From assembly GCF_000585375.1 (NCBI RefSeq), contig NZ_KK073874.1, positions 7,847,913 through 7,911,912 of the forward strand: 64,000 bases of DNA. The letters are read 5' to 3'. Position 1 is the stretch's first letter. Each line of letters opens with the position of its first letter. Below are positions 35,299-44,554 of the stretch, in pieces. The stretch is from Cryptosporangium arvum DSM 44712. Lineage in GTDB: Bacteria > Actinomycetota > Actinomycetes > Mycobacteriales > Cryptosporangiaceae. The notes beneath the pieces were generated by a model. The model ran no database searches. It was not told where the DNA came from and saw nothing but the letters and a program-made list of their open reading frames with translations. Position numbers and translations under genes: made by a program.

Positions 35299-37665
35299 TC
35301 AGCCGATGCGCACGGCCACGGACAGCGGCGTCTGCTCGGAGCCCTGACCGAGCGGGTTGTCCCCGAAGAGGTTCTCGAAGAACTCCTCCGGCCGATCGGC
35401 GTCGCTGCCCAGCACGTTGCGCCCGATGTCGTTCGCGTCGATCACGACGACCCCGGCCAGCGTCTTCGCCAGCTGCGGCAACCCGGCCTCGGTGAGCGTC
35501 GCCGCGATCGTGGACTTCAGCTTCGACGCCACCCGGTCGGGGTGCGCGGGCGCCAGCTTCGCGGATACGTTCGCCGGGTAGACCGAGTACTCGGTCGGGC
35601 CGTCGATGGCCCGCACGGAGTGCCCGGCCACCTGGTAGAACAGCCCGCGCTTGCCGACCGCCTTGCCGGCGGCGCTCACCCCGGCCGCGAACAGGATCCG
35701 CGGTAGGCCGGCCTCCCGGATCGCCAGCTCCATCGTCCACGGGCTGCCGAGCCCGATGCCGTACGGCGTCTTCACGACGAACTTCGCCAGCGTGCGCGCC
35801 CACCAGGACGGCTCGATGTCCCAGATGAAGTACGACCGCCCCTGCGAGATCGCGATGATCTTCTCGCTGACCAGCAGGTACCACGGACCGTTGAACGCGG
35901 CCAGGTACGACCCGTCGGCACGCACGTGGTCGATGAACTCGCTGACGTACCCGGTGATCCGGCGGGTGTAGTCGTCGCCGGAGGTGAACAGCTCGGTGCG
36001 GATCGGGAAGCGCAGCCAGCGTTCCTTGTCGACGGTGATCTCGAGCTGCTTGTTGGCGTTGGCCTCGAGCGGGCCCTTGATGCGGACCGGCTCCTTCTCC
36101 TCGGGCTTCGGGTCGAGGAACTCCTGCGCCCACATCTCCACGCACCAGATCCGCCAGAACAGCTCGGCATCGTGGTTGCGGCCCTTGATGAAGTCCTCGA
36201 ACGCGACCAGGACGTTCTGCTGGTGGAACCAGGGCCGGTTGACGAACGACTCGGCCAGGAACGTGCCGTAGATCCGGTTCTTCAGCCGCAGCAACCAGTC
36301 CCGGACCGGCGCCGAGTTCCGGACGTCGCCCGGGGCACCGGCCGGCAGCGCGGACCGCAGCGACGCACCGCCCTGCCCCGCGTCGGCGACCGGGTTGGCG
36401 AACGGCGTGTCGATGCGGATGCCGAGCCGGGCGGCGTTGCGGTCGGCGGTGCGCCGGGCTTCGGCCAGGCGGGCCGGGGCCTTCGCGGCCGGACGCGGCG
36501 CCGGCGTGCCGTCGGTGGGCGCACCGGCGCGGGCCTGGGCCAGCGTCGGGGCCAGGAGTGTCGTCGGTGCGACCTCCTTGCGGGGCTTCTTGCCGGTGGT
36601 CTCGACCGTCAGGCCGTACGCGGCGATCGCGCCCACCGGGTCGAGCAGCGAATCGGCGCCGCCCTCCCGGGCCGTCTTCGCGACCGCGTACTGCACGTAC
36701 TCGCCGAGGTCGGCGACCGGCTCGCCCTGCACGCGCAGGAACTGCGAGAGGTCGGAGGCGAGCGTGTCGGCGTTCACCCGGACGGAGTGGACAGTGGCAC
36801 CGAGCGCGGCGGACACCGCGCCCACGTACATGTCCTCGGTGGTGTCCATCGGGGCGAAGCTGGCCGAGAAGTACGCCGAGGGCGGGATGCCCGGCGTAGC
36901 CTTCGCGGTGGCGGCGAGCGCTGCGCCGGGCAGGCCGAGACCGAGCCGGACGGCGGGGTGGTGGCTCGCCGCGAGCGCGTTGCGTGCGGCGGCCAGGCCG
37001 TCGACCGGCGGCGTCACCGCGTCGATCGAGCGGGTGGACGCACCGTTGCTGTCGACGATCAGCGCCTGCCCGGCCGGGAGCCGCCGGATGCCGGCGAAGA
37101 ACGTGGCCTCGCCGTCTTCGCCGCCGCCGGTGAGGACGAACTCGACGACCCGCTCAGTGTCGGGCGCCGAGGAGACCAGACCGGCCTCGACGAGCGCGGC
37201 GGGCTCGGACGCGAACGCGAGCCCGTCGACACCGGCCGCGGCCGGTGCGTAGTAGAGCGGAGCACCGGCCGCCACCAGGATCAGCGCCTCACGCCGCGGG
37301 TCGAGCAGCGCCGCGGTCCACGGCGTCGGCAGCGTGGCCAGCAGCTCCACTCCCCCGGACGCGTAGCGGTCGGCGACGGCCACCGGGTCGACCCCCGCGG
37401 CCACGACGACGGTGCCGTCCCGGTCGGTGGCGCCCGGCGTCACGTTCGGAGCGGAGCGGACCACCAGCCCGATCCGCCCGGCCTCGGCGCGGTTCTCCGT
37501 GGGGCCGCGGTGCGCGAGCGCCGCCCCCAGCCCGGCGAGCGCGGCCTGCCCGGCGGCCTGACCAGCCGCTCCGTAGTACCCCGCGATGCCACCCGGCTGG
37601 TAACCGACGGCTGGGGTGCCCGCCTGGGACGTTGTTGCGCCGCCGTCCGTCTCCGTCACACCCAT
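35299..37665 (-). CDS. Fusion of a degenerate asparagine-synthetase-like half with an F420-0:gamma-glutamyl-ligase-like domain
   Basis: 788 residues. Residues 24–215 follow the class II glutaminase fold of AsnB (GGIAGYYG, ALAHRGPTENR, FASEPAALVEAGL, FFAGIRRLPAGQALIV), but the catalytic Cys2 is replaced by Gly25 behind a 24-residue extension. Residues 220–520 follow the synthetase domain, ending in the AsnB-like helices NRPWFHQQNVLVAFEDF and WRIWCVEMWAQEFLD; the SGGxDS pyrophosphate loop is changed to LGLGLPGAAL (241–250) and the GxDE loop to ADSLLDPVGA. Residues 540–788 resemble the CofE family: SEKIIAISQGRSY (600–612), FYQVAGHSVRAIDGP and VIDANDIGRNVLG (741–753). So a probable AsnB pseudoenzyme is joined to a possibly active ATP/GTP-dependent glutamyl ligase-like domain. 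Cytosolic, no signal peptide. Confidence 0.8.
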   Translation of the reverse strand: MGVTETDGGATTSQAGTPAVGYQPGGIAGYYGAAGQAAGQAALAGLGAALAHRGPTENRAEAGRIGLVVRSAPNVTPGATDRDGTVVVAAGVDPVAVADRYASGGVELLATLPTPWTAALLDPRREALILVAAGAPLYYAPAAAGVDGLAFASEPAALVEAGLVSSAPDTERVVEFVLTGGGEDGEATFFAGIRRLPAGQALIVDSNGASTRSIDAVTPPVDGLAAARNALAASHHPAVRLGLGLPGAALAATAKATPGIPPSAYFSASFAPMDTTEDMYVGAVSAALGATVHSVRVNADTLASDLSQFLRVQGEPVADLGEYVQYAVAKTAREGGADSLLDPVGAIAAYGLTVETTGKKPRKEVAPTTLLAPTLAQARAGAPTDGTPAPRPAAKAPARLAEARRTADRNAARLGIRIDTPFANPVADAGQGGASLRSALPAGAPGDVRNSAPVRDWLLRLKNRIYGTFLAESFVNRPWFHQQNVLVAFEDFIKGRNHDAELFWRIWCVEMWAQEFLDPKPEEKEPVRIKGPLEANANKQLEITVDKERWLRFPIRTELFTSGDDYTRRITGYVSEFIDHVRADGSYLAAFNGPWYLLVSEKIIAISQGRSYFIWDIEPSWWARTLAKFVVKTPYGIGLGSPWTMELAIREAGLPRILFAAGVSAAGKAVGKRGLFYQVAGHSVRAIDGPTEYSVYPANVSAKLAPAHPDRVASKLKSTIAATLTEAGLPQLAKTLAGVVVIDANDIGRNVLGSDADRPEEFFENLFGDNPLGQGSEQTPLSVAVRIG

Positions 37666-37739
37666 GAAAGCCGCCCACTCCTGTCTTCGCCGAGTCCCGC
37701 CGATCGTAGCGAGCCGGTACGACCGGCCCGCGCGGCCCG

Positions 37740-39707
37740 CTACCGCAGCTGCTCGGCCAGCGGACCCGGCTCGGTCGTGGGCAGGTCACAGACGAAGCCC
37801 CGGCAGACGTACGCGGCCGGTTCACCGCCGACGAGCGGGCGGTCCGCGAGCAGCGGCACGCCCTCGGCGTCGGGAGGACCGGCGACCACGACGGTGCCGG
37901 GCGACGTCGCGCGCCAGGCGACCGCGCGCAGTGCGTCGGCCTCGGCACCGGAGCCGACGACCGCGACCTGCAGCGGACCGGCGACCGCGGCCTCACCGAC
38001 CGCGCAGGCCCAACCGGCGAACCGGGCGAACCGCTCCGCGACCGGGGCCATCTTGGCGAGCGCACCCTCGGCGGCCTCGCGGTGGCGCACCGACGCGGTG
38101 AGCGCGGCGTAGGTGAGCAGGGCTCCGGCCACTGCGGACGAGCCGGACGGGGTCGCGTTGTCGGTCGGGTCCTGCGGGCGGCGGATGAGCGCCTCGGCGT
38201 CGTCGGCGGTGTCGTAGAAGCCGCCGGAACCGTCGGCGAACCGGGTGAGCGCGGTCTCGAGCAGCTCCCCCGCCGACGCCAGCCACCGGGCCTCGCCGGT
38301 GACCTGGTGCAGCGCCAGGAAGCCCTCGGCCACGTCGCCGTAGTCCTCGAGGACGCCGGCGTGCTCGCCGACCCGACCGTCGCGCGAGGTGCGCCGCAGC
38401 CGGCCGTCGACCAGGTGGACGCGCAGCAGCAGTTCCGCGGCCCGCACCGCGACGTCGGTCGCGGCCGGATCGGAGCACAGTTCACCGTATTCGGCGAGCG
38501 CGGCGATCGCGAGGCCGTTCCAGGCCGCGACGACCTTGTCGTCGCGGGCGGGCTGCGGGCGCTCGCCGCGTGCGGTCAGCAGCCGCTCCCGCAGTTTCGC
38601 CCAGCGGGCCGGGTCGTCGGGGTCCTTCCGGAGCTGCAGGACGCTCGTGCCGTGCTCGAACGTGCCCTCGCCGGTGACGCCGAGCAGCGTGGTGGCCCAG
38701 GCGCCGTCCTCGTCGCCGAGCGTTTCGGTGAGTTGCGCCGGTGTCCAGGCGTAGGTGAGGCCTTCGACGCCGTCGGTGTCCGCGTCGAGCGCCGACGCGA
38801 AACCGCCCTCGGGGGTGCGCAGGTCACGGCGGAGGAACTCGGCGGTCTCGTCGGCGACCCGGCGGGCCAGCGGATCGCCGGTGGTGCGCCAGAGATGCAG
38901 GTAGACGCGGAGCAGCAGCGCGTTGTCATAGAGCATCTTCTCGAAGTGCGGCACGGTCCAGGTGGCGTCGACCGCGTACCGGGCGAACCCGCCGCCGAGC
39001 TGGTCGTACATGCCGCCGCGGGCCATCGCCGCACAGGTCTCGCTCACCATGCGCAACGAATCCTCGCTGCGGGTGCGGGCGTGATGGCGGAGCAGGAACT
39101 CCAGCCCCATCGACGGCGGGAACTTCGGTGCGCCGCCGAAGCCCTTGTCGTCCGGGTCGTAGTCGCGCTGGAACGTCTGCGCGGCGGAGTCGAGCTTCGC
39201 CGCGTCGAGCGGGTGGCCGGGGCCGAGCGAACCGCCGGTGAGCGCCTCGACGACGTTGCGCCCCTGCGCGATCGCCTCCTCGCGCTGGTTGGCCCAGGCC
39301 TGCGCGACCGCGACGACCAGCCGCTGGAAGTGCGCTTTCGGGAAGTACGTTCCGCAGAAGAACGGCGCGCCGTCGGGCGTGGCGAACACGGTCATCGGCC
39401 AGCCGCCCTGGCCGGTCATGGCCTGGGTGGCCTCCATGTAGACCGCGTCGACGTCGGGACGCTCCTCCCGGTCGACCTTGATCGGCACCGTGTACTGGTT
39501 GATCAGCGCGGCGGTCTCGTCGTCCTCGAACGACTCGTGCGCCATGACGTGACACCAGTGACACGCGGCGTAGCCGACCGAGAGGAGCACCGGAACGTCC
39601 CGGCGTTTCGCCTCGGCGAACGCCTCGGTCGACCAGGGCCACCAGTCGACCGGGTTGTCGGCGTGCTGAACGAGGTAGGGCGAGGTCGCGTCACCGAGCC
39701 GGTTCAT
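37740..39707 (-). CDS. YyaL/SSP411-family thioredoxin-domain protein (DUF255)
   Basis: 655 residues from ATG 39707. N-terminal thioredoxin-like domain with conserved [17 protein letters not shown] and a C-H-W-C active-site-like pair (C49/C52) in [15 protein letters not shown], followed by an (alpha/alpha)6-barrel-like region similar to glycan epimerases (about 190–560) and a C-terminal tail. The family is widespread from bacteria to humans (SPATA20) with no firm activity. In M. tuberculosis the homologue (Rv1084) begins the same syntenic block that contains HlyIII, Z-FPP synthase and xseAB–ispH. It runs in the same direction as the AsnB/CofE-like gene downstream, with 74 bp between. Confidence 0.93.
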   Translation of the reverse strand: MNRLGDATSPYLVQHADNPVDWWPWSTEAFAEAKRRDVPVLLSVGYAACHWCHVMAHESFEDDETAALINQYTVPIKVDREERPDVDAVYMEATQAMTGQGGWPMTVFATPDGAPFFCGTYFPKAHFQRLVVAVAQAWANQREEAIAQGRNVVEALTGGSLGPGHPLDAAKLDSAAQTFQRDYDPDDKGFGGAPKFPPSMGLEFLLRHHARTRSEDSLRMVSETCAAMARGGMYDQLGGGFARYAVDATWTVPHFEKMLYDNALLLRVYLHLWRTTGDPLARRVADETAEFLRRDLRTPEGGFASALDADTDGVEGLTYAWTPAQLTETLGDEDGAWATTLLGVTGEGTFEHGTSVLQLRKDPDDPARWAKLRERLLTARGERPQPARDDKVVAAWNGLAIAALAEYGELCSDPAATDVAVRAAELLLRVHLVDGRLRRTSRDGRVGEHAGVLEDYGDVAEGFLALHQVTGEARWLASAGELLETALTRFADGSGGFYDTADDAEALIRRPQDPTDNATPSGSSAVAGALLTYAALTASVRHREAAEGALAKMAPVAERFARFAGWACAVGEAAVAGPLQVAVVGSGAEADALRAVAWRATSPGTVVVAGPPDAEGVPLLADRPLVGGEPAAYVCRGFVCDLPTTEPGPLAEQLR

Positions 39708-39741
39708 GGTTCGTAGCCTGCCACGCCCCACCACGTCCTCC

Positions 39742-40497
39742 CTACGAAGGGAGCTTGCGGGCCACCGCTCCGTAGGCCTCGATCGCGGGGGGTGCGGTGT
39801 CCTCCGGGCGCCAGTGGGTGATCTGGACCAGGCCGGGGTCGATCAGCTGCAGGCCGTCGAAGGCGGTCGCCAGCACCGAAGGGCTGCGCAGGACGTACGG
39901 GACGCCCCCGCTCTCGGCCAGCCGCCTGGCGCCTTCGACGACCTCCGGCGTGGTGTTCGTGCCGTCCCAGAGCACCAGGAAGCTGTCGGCCTCGAGCGGG
40001 GCCAGCGTGCGGCTGACGATCGAGCGGAACACCTGGTCGTCGGGCTCGTACCCGAGGACCCCCATGAACATCACCGCGATCGGCTGACGGAAGTCGAGCA
40101 CCTCCGCCGCCGCGGCCAGGATCGCCTCGGGGTCGTGGTAGTCGGCCCGGACGAACGTCGCGGCGCCCTCGAGCGGGGTGTCGGCGACCATCGGGTCGAT
40201 GTCGACGTAGACGACCTTCGCGTCCGGGGCCACCTGGTGGGTGTTCTGCATGACCGGCAGCCCGGTGCCGATGTCCAGGAACTGCCGGATGCCGGCCTCT
40301 TCGGCCAGGTAGCGCACGGCGCGGATCAGGAACCCGCGGGAGTACTGCGCCATCCGGACGATCTCCGGGTACACCTGCGCGACCGCGTCACCGGCGGCTC
40401 GGTCGGCGGGGAAGTTGTCGGTCCCGCCCATCCAGTAGTTCCAGATCCGGGCGGCGTGCGGGAAGTCGGTGTCGAGGTCCTCATTGGAGAGCGCCAT
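39742..40497 (-). CDS. SAM-dependent methyltransferase, DUF574 family
   Basis: 251 residues. The SAM-binding loop [18 protein letters not shown] lies at about 73–90, followed by [10 protein letters not shown], with the N-terminal family marker [20 protein letters not shown]. This is the actinobacterial DUF574 family (PF04672), expanded in Streptomyces and relatives and mostly uncharacterised; some members sit in conservon-like or secondary-metabolite settings. Here it stands alone, 34 bp upstream (in the direction of transcription) of the YyaL-like gene, so the two may share a transcript. The substrate is unknown. Confidence 0.92.
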   Translation of the reverse strand: MALSNEDLDTDFPHAARIWNYWMGGTDNFPADRAAGDAVAQVYPEIVRMAQYSRGFLIRAVRYLAEEAGIRQFLDIGTGLPVMQNTHQVAPDAKVVYVDIDPMVADTPLEGAATFVRADYHDPEAILAAAAEVLDFRQPIAVMFMGVLGYEPDDQVFRSIVSRTLAPLEADSFLVLWDGTNTTPEVVEGARRLAESGGVPYVLRSPSVLATAFDGLQLIDPGLVQITHWRPEDTAPPAIEAYGAVARKLPS

Positions 40498-40534
40498 GAG
40501 GCGTTTCTACAAGAGCGGGCCGGCCGAACACATC

Positions 40535-40563
40535 AAAAAGCCGGTTGTCGACGACTCCGGGCT
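40535..40563 (-). terminator. Terminator of the galactonate operon
   Basis: On the minus strand an imperfect hairpin (40557–40563 with 40539–40544, one bulged base) is followed by TTTTT. It begins at the aldolase stop codon. One of the few terminators here with a clear T-run. Confidence 0.6.
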
Positions 40564-41150
40564 CAGAGCACGTCGGTGAGCTGAGCGCGCTGGTCGGGAT
40601 CGGCGAGGGCGGAACCGAGCGCCACCACGGCGGCGCCCGCGTCGAGGAATGCCGGGACGTCGCTCACCGCGAGGCCACCGGTGGCGACGAAACGGACGTC
40701 CGGGAACGGGCCGCGCACGGCCGAGATCCAGCCGGGGCCGAGCGCGCCGGCCGGGAACGCCTTGAGCCAGCGGCAGCCGGCGGCCACCGCGAGCCCCACC
40801 TCGCTCGCGGTGCCGACGCCGGGCAGGTGCGGTAGCCCGGCGTGCAGGCTCGCGGCGAGCACGGTGAGGTCGAGGCCGGGCGCGACCGTGTAGCGGGCGC
40901 CGGCTTCCGCCGCGGCCCGGGCCTGGTCGGGCGTCACGACGGTGCCCGCACCCACGATCAGCCCGCGCTCGGCGGCGGCGGCCGCGACGTCCCGCAGCGC
41001 GTCCAGCCCGTGCGGCCGGGCCAGCGGGATCTCCAGCACGGTCACCCCGGCGTCCCAGAGCCGCGACGCCAGCGAAACGGTCTCGGTCGGCGGCAGCCCC
41101 CGCAGGATCGCCATGATCCGCGCCTCGCCGACGATCTCGTCAAACGTCAT
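40563..41150 (-). CDS. KDPG/KDPGal aldolase
   Basis: 195-residue class I aldolase. The Schiff-base lysine is K130 in RWLKAFPAG, and E40 in VLEIPLARP is the catalytic glutamate; VGAGTVVTPDQA and VATGGLAVSDVPAFL complete the family pattern. It splits 2-keto-3-deoxy-6-phospho-galactonate (or -gluconate) into pyruvate and glyceraldehyde-3-phosphate. The D-galactonate dehydratase gene in the same operon argues for the galactonate isomer (DgoA-like role). The start overlaps the kinase gene by 11 bp. It is the last gene of the six-gene leftward operon and is followed by a terminator with a T-run. Confidence 0.92.
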   Translation of the reverse strand: MTFDEIVGEARIMAILRGLPPTETVSLASRLWDAGVTVLEIPLARPHGLDALRDVAAAAAERGLIVGAGTVVTPDQARAAAEAGARYTVAPGLDLTVLAASLHAGLPHLPGVGTASEVGLAVAAGCRWLKAFPAGALGPGWISAVRGPFPDVRFVATGGLAVSDVPAFLDAGAAVVALGSALADPDQRAQLTDVL

Positions 41151-42003
41151 CGAACCCCTCCAGTTCCGCCACGTCTCCGGTCACCCGCAAGGCCGCCCCG
41201 GCGACCCGGTGCCCCAGCCGGAGGCGCTCGGCCTCCGGGGCGTCGCGCACCAGGCCGAACAGGTACCCGGCCGCGAACGCGTCACCCGCGCCGACCGGTT
41301 CCACCACCTCGACCGCGGGCGCCGGCACGAACTCCGCGTCCGAGTACGCGCCCACCGCGCCGTCCTTCACGATCACCCGGCCCGGCTCCGGGAGGAGCTC
41401 ACGCACGTCGGCGGCCGTCCGCACGCCCCAGAGCGTCTGCGCTTCGTCCAGGCCGACGAACACGACGTCGGCGCGGCGAGCCAGCGCGGCCAGCACCGGC
41501 GCGGCCCGCTCCACCGGCCACAGCCCGGGCCGGTAGTTCACGTCGAAACTGGTGAAGCCGGTCTCGAGCGCCGCCTCGACGAGCCGGGCGCACGACGACG
41601 ACAGCGCCGGCGTGATGCCGCTCAGGTGAACGACCCGCGCGGCCGGCAGCGTCGACGGTCCGAGCCGGGAAGCCGCCGACCCGGCGCGGTAGTAGTGCAC
41701 GGTCGTGCCGGCCGCCCCCGGGTTCTTGAAGAAGACGCCGGTCGGGGCGGACCCGTCGACGACCACGTGCGAGACGTCGACACCGTACGAGCCGACCCGG
41801 GCGACCACGAGTTCACCCAGCGGGTCGGCCCCGACCGCGCTCACCCAGGCCACCCGCGCCCCGAGCTGCGCCAGGTAGGAGGCGACCGTCGACTCGGCCC
41901 CGGCGACGTCGAGCCGCATCGGGCCACCGGCGGCCAGCGGACCCGGCGGATCCGGGGTCACCAGCGCCATCGACTCGCCGACGCAGACCACGTCGTAACT
42001 CAT
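41140..42003 (-). CDS. PfkB-family 2-keto-3-deoxy-sugar-acid kinase
   Basis: 287 residues from ATG 42003. Ribokinase fold with the N-terminal YDVVCVGESMALVTPDPPGP typical of KDG kinases, substrate lid region and the catalytic motif EPVGAGDAFAAGYLFGL. Context gives the substrate: 2-keto-3-deoxy-galactonate made by the dehydratase two genes upstream and cleaved after phosphorylation by the aldolase just downstream. It takes the place of the unrelated DgoK sugar kinase of E. coli, so the same step is served by a PfkB-type enzyme here. It overlaps the mutarotase-like gene by 4 bp and the aldolase gene by 11 bp. Confidence 0.9.
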   Translation of the reverse strand: MSYDVVCVGESMALVTPDPPGPLAAGGPMRLDVAGAESTVASYLAQLGARVAWVSAVGADPLGELVVARVGSYGVDVSHVVVDGSAPTGVFFKNPGAAGTTVHYYRAGSAASRLGPSTLPAARVVHLSGITPALSSSCARLVEAALETGFTSFDVNYRPGLWPVERAAPVLAALARRADVVFVGLDEAQTLWGVRTAADVRELLPEPGRVIVKDGAVGAYSDAEFVPAPAVEVVEPVGAGDAFAAGYLFGLVRDAPEAERLRLGHRVAGAALRVTGDVAELEGFDDV

Positions 42004-42716
42004 GCCGAAACCGTCAGCCGCCACGCGCACTCTCCGGACTCCCCCACGACGGCGGTGTCCCCCTCCGCCCGATCGAACACCCGCCCGAGCATCGGCTCGA
42101 CGCCGATCGACCGGTACGGGTCCTCCTCCGGCCATCCTCGCAAGTTCCGCCAGAGCGCGACGGACACCGGCTGCCCGTCGGCCTCCAGCCGGAAACTCAG
42201 CGAGGACCCGTCCACCACCCGGACGGACGAGCAGGCGAGGATCGCGCCGAGCGCGGTGCCGTCGTCGGGGCCGAGCCGGTCGAGGCCGGCGGGCCACGCC
42301 TCGGTCCGGAGCTCCGCGTCGTACACCCGGGTCGGCGTGCCGTGCGGCGCCACCAGCCGGGCCGACGGCGACACGTCGAGCAGCGCGTGGGCCGCCCAGA
42401 CGAACCGGTAGCCGGGGGCCGCCGACAGCCGGTACTCCACCACGAGCGCGTCGCCCACCGTCCGGAACGCCCGACGCAGCTCGAACTCCGGTGTCACGAC
42501 GCCCTCCGCGGTCCACGGCCGCGACCACACCGACCCGTGATCGGGCACGCCACGCACGGTCGGGACGCACTCCTCCACCCCGCCCGCGTCGACGAACGGA
42601 TCGCCGGGGCGCACGTCCGCCCGGGGCGCGGCCCGGTGCCAGAGCCACTCGCGGCCGTCCACGCGCAGCGAGGTCCAGCGGCCGCCGTGCGCCGGATCGG
42701 TCAGCACGGTCACCAC
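42000..42716 (-). CDS. Aldose 1-epimerase (mutarotase)-like protein
   Basis: 238 residues, all-beta galactose-mutarotase-like fold. It starts with VLTDPAHGGRWTSLRVDGREW and has FVDAGGVEECVPTV, then WAAHALLDVSPSA and SIGVEPMLGRVFD. The order and the conserved His/Glu-containing segments fit the aldose-epimerase superfamily, but it is shorter than GalM (about 340) and some catalytic residues cannot be assigned with certainty. Within this operon its role would be to interconvert galactose anomers for the sugar dehydrogenase. It overlaps dgoD by 7 bp and the kinase gene by 4 bp. Confidence 0.82.
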   Translation of the reverse strand: MVTVLTDPAHGGRWTSLRVDGREWLWHRAAPRADVRPGDPFVDAGGVEECVPTVRGVPDHGSVWSRPWTAEGVVTPEFELRRAFRTVGDALVVEYRLSAAPGYRFVWAAHALLDVSPSARLVAPHGTPTRVYDAELRTEAWPAGLDRLGPDDGTALGAILACSSVRVVDGSSLSFRLEADGQPVSVALWRNLRGWPEEDPYRSIGVEPMLGRVFDRAEGDTAVVGESGECAWRLTVSA

Positions 42717-43855
42717 TCCGCGAACGACCCGTCGTCGTGCCGCCAGACGGGGTTGCGCCAGGCGTGCCCGGACCGGTCGGCCTCCCGGACCGCCGCCTCG
42801 TCCACGGTGATCCCGAGCCCGGGTAGTTCGAGCCGGGCGATGTGCCCGTCGACGATCCGCAGCGGCTCCGGGTCGGTCACGTAGTCGAGCAGGTCAGCGC
42901 CGAGGTTGTAGTGGATCCCGATGCTCTGCTCCTGGATCAGGAAGTTCGACGTGCTCAGCGCCACCTGCAGGCTGGCGGCGAGCGCCACCGGCCCGAGGGG
43001 GCAGTGCGGTGCGAGCAACGCCCCGTGCGTCTCCGCGAGCGAGGCGATCCGGCGCACCTCCGAGATGCCGCCGGCGTGCGAGAGGTCGGGTTGCACAACG
43101 CTGACCCCGGCGCGCAGCGCGGGCAGGAAATCGCTGCGGTGGTAGAGGCGCTCACCGGTCGCGACCGGCACGGCGCTCAGCCCGATCAGGTCGGGCAGCC
43201 GGTCGCCGTGCTCGGGCAGCAGCGGCTCCTCGACCAGCAGCGGGTGCAGCGGCGCGAGCGCGGGCAGCAGCAGGCGCGCCGCCGGGAACGTGGCCCGGCC
43301 GTGCAGGTCGACGGCCACGTCCCGGTCGTCGCCGAGGGCCTCCCGGGCCGCGGCGACGCGCGCGACCACCGCGTTCAGCTCGGCCAGCGTCGGCACCGGG
43401 GAGAGCACGCCGCTCGCGTTCATCTTCACCGCGGTCATCCCGGCTTCGACGTGCGCGGTCACCGCGTCGGTGAGCTCGCCCGGCTCGTCGCCGCCCACCC
43501 AGGCGTAGACGCGGACGCGGTCGCGCACCGCGCCGCCGAGCAGCGCGTGCACCGGGGCACCGTAGGCCTTGCCTGCGATGTCCCAGAGAGCCTGGTCGAT
43601 GCCGGCGACCGCGCTGGAGAGCACCGGCCCGCCGCGGTAGAAGCCACCCTTGGTCAGCACCTGCCAGTGCTGCTCGATGCGTAGCGGGTCCTCGCCGATC
43701 AGGTACTCGGCCAGGACGTCCACGGCCGCGCGCACCACCTCCGCGCGTCCTTCGACGACCGGCTCACCCCAGCCCACCAGCCCGTCGTCGGTGGAGATGC
43801 GGCAGAACAGCCAGCGCGGCGGAACGAGGAACGTCTCGACCTTATCGATTTTCAT
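42710..43855 (-). CDS. dgoD: D-galactonate dehydratase
   Basis: 381 residues, enolase superfamily. Close in length and motif order to E. coli DgoD: N-terminal PPRWLFCRI and VGWGEPVVEGRAEVV, GFYRGGPVLSSAVAGIDQALW, then D183 and H185 in DLHGR, E209 in VEEP, E235 in TGERL, H284 in APHCPLGP and E309 in IQEQSIGIHYN, ending WRNPVWRHDDGSFAEW. It dehydrates D-galactonate to 2-keto-3-deoxy-galactonate. This is the diagnostic gene of the locus and fixes the pathway as galactonate catabolism. It overlaps the GntR regulator gene by 14 bp. Confidence 0.95.
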   Translation of the reverse strand: MKIDKVETFLVPPRWLFCRISTDDGLVGWGEPVVEGRAEVVRAAVDVLAEYLIGEDPLRIEQHWQVLTKGGFYRGGPVLSSAVAGIDQALWDIAGKAYGAPVHALLGGAVRDRVRVYAWVGGDEPGELTDAVTAHVEAGMTAVKMNASGVLSPVPTLAELNAVVARVAAAREALGDDRDVAVDLHGRATFPAARLLLPALAPLHPLLVEEPLLPEHGDRLPDLIGLSAVPVATGERLYHRSDFLPALRAGVSVVQPDLSHAGGISEVRRIASLAETHGALLAPHCPLGPVALAASLQVALSTSNFLIQEQSIGIHYNLGADLLDYVTDPEPLRIVDGHIARLELPGLGITVDEAAVREADRSGHAWRNPVWRHDDGSFAEW

Positions 43856-44543
43856 CGGCGAGCCTCGCTACGTCCTCGACGGCCTGCTCCAGCAGTCGTC
43901 CCATGGCGCGGGCCGCGTCGGCCGAGTCGTGCCGCCGGATCGCGTCCACCACCGCCCGGTGGCTGGGGACCGGATCGCCGGGCCCGGCTCCGTGCACCAT
44001 CCGGTCACGTTCGGCCAGCCCGGTCTCGATCAGCACCTCCATGCGCTGGAGCAGCTCGTTGTGGGTCGCGGCGAGCAGCGCGCGGTGGAACGCGAGGTCG
44101 GCGTCGACGGCCGCGCCGATGTCGTCCCCGGCCGACGCCATCGCCGCGAGCGCGACGTCCAGCGCTTCGACGTCGGAGCCCGTCGCTCGTTCGGCCGCGA
44201 GCCCGGCGGCTCCGGGCTCGACGATCGACCGCAGCTCGTGCAGGTCGCTGAATAACCCCGGCCGGGTCGCGCGGGAGAACTGCCATCGCAGGACGTCGGG
44301 GTCGAGCAGGCTCCAGTCGTCACGCGGACGCACGAACGTCCCGCGCTTCGGGCGGGCGTCGACGAGCCCTTTCGCGGCGAGCACACGCATCGCCTCGCGC
44401 AGCGCGGTGAGGCTGACGTCGAGTTCCGACTGCAGCGCGGTGATGTCGAGCGTGGCGCCTTCGGCGAACTGTCCGGTCAGGATGCGCTGGGCCAGCACCT
44501 CCACCGTCTGACCGTGCACGCCACGCGTCCCGTAGTGCTGCAT
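43842..44543 (-). CDS. GntR-family (FadR/FCD) regulator, DgoR-like
   Basis: 233 residues from ATG 44543 (an ATG 5 codons earlier is possible). The winged helix (about 10–75) reads GQTVEVLAQRILTGQFAEG, SLTALREAMRVLAAKGLV and PKRGTFVRPRDDW. The C-terminal FCD ligand domain follows with the usual VEPGAAGLAAERA and HRALLAATHNELL metal/ligand segments. DgoR of E. coli belongs to the same subfamily and senses D-galactonate. Being the second gene of the dgo operon it most likely represses the divergent promoters at 45.28–45.40 kb, with galactonate or a later intermediate as inducer. Confidence 0.92.
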   Translation of the reverse strand: MQHYGTRGVHGQTVEVLAQRILTGQFAEGATLDITALQSELDVSLTALREAMRVLAAKGLVDARPKRGTFVRPRDDWSLLDPDVLRWQFSRATRPGLFSDLHELRSIVEPGAAGLAAERATGSDVEALDVALAAMASAGDDIGAAVDADLAFHRALLAATHNELLQRMEVLIETGLAERDRMVHGAGPGDPVPSHRAVVDAIRRHDSADAARAMGRLLEQAVEDVARLADENR

Positions 44544-44554
44544 GCGTCCCCTTG

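Noticed and set aside
35926-38112. 728-codon open frame antisense to the AsnB/CofE-like gene
   Set aside because: Low-complexity Arg/Gly/Asp/Val composition with no motifs; the other strand encodes clear domains.
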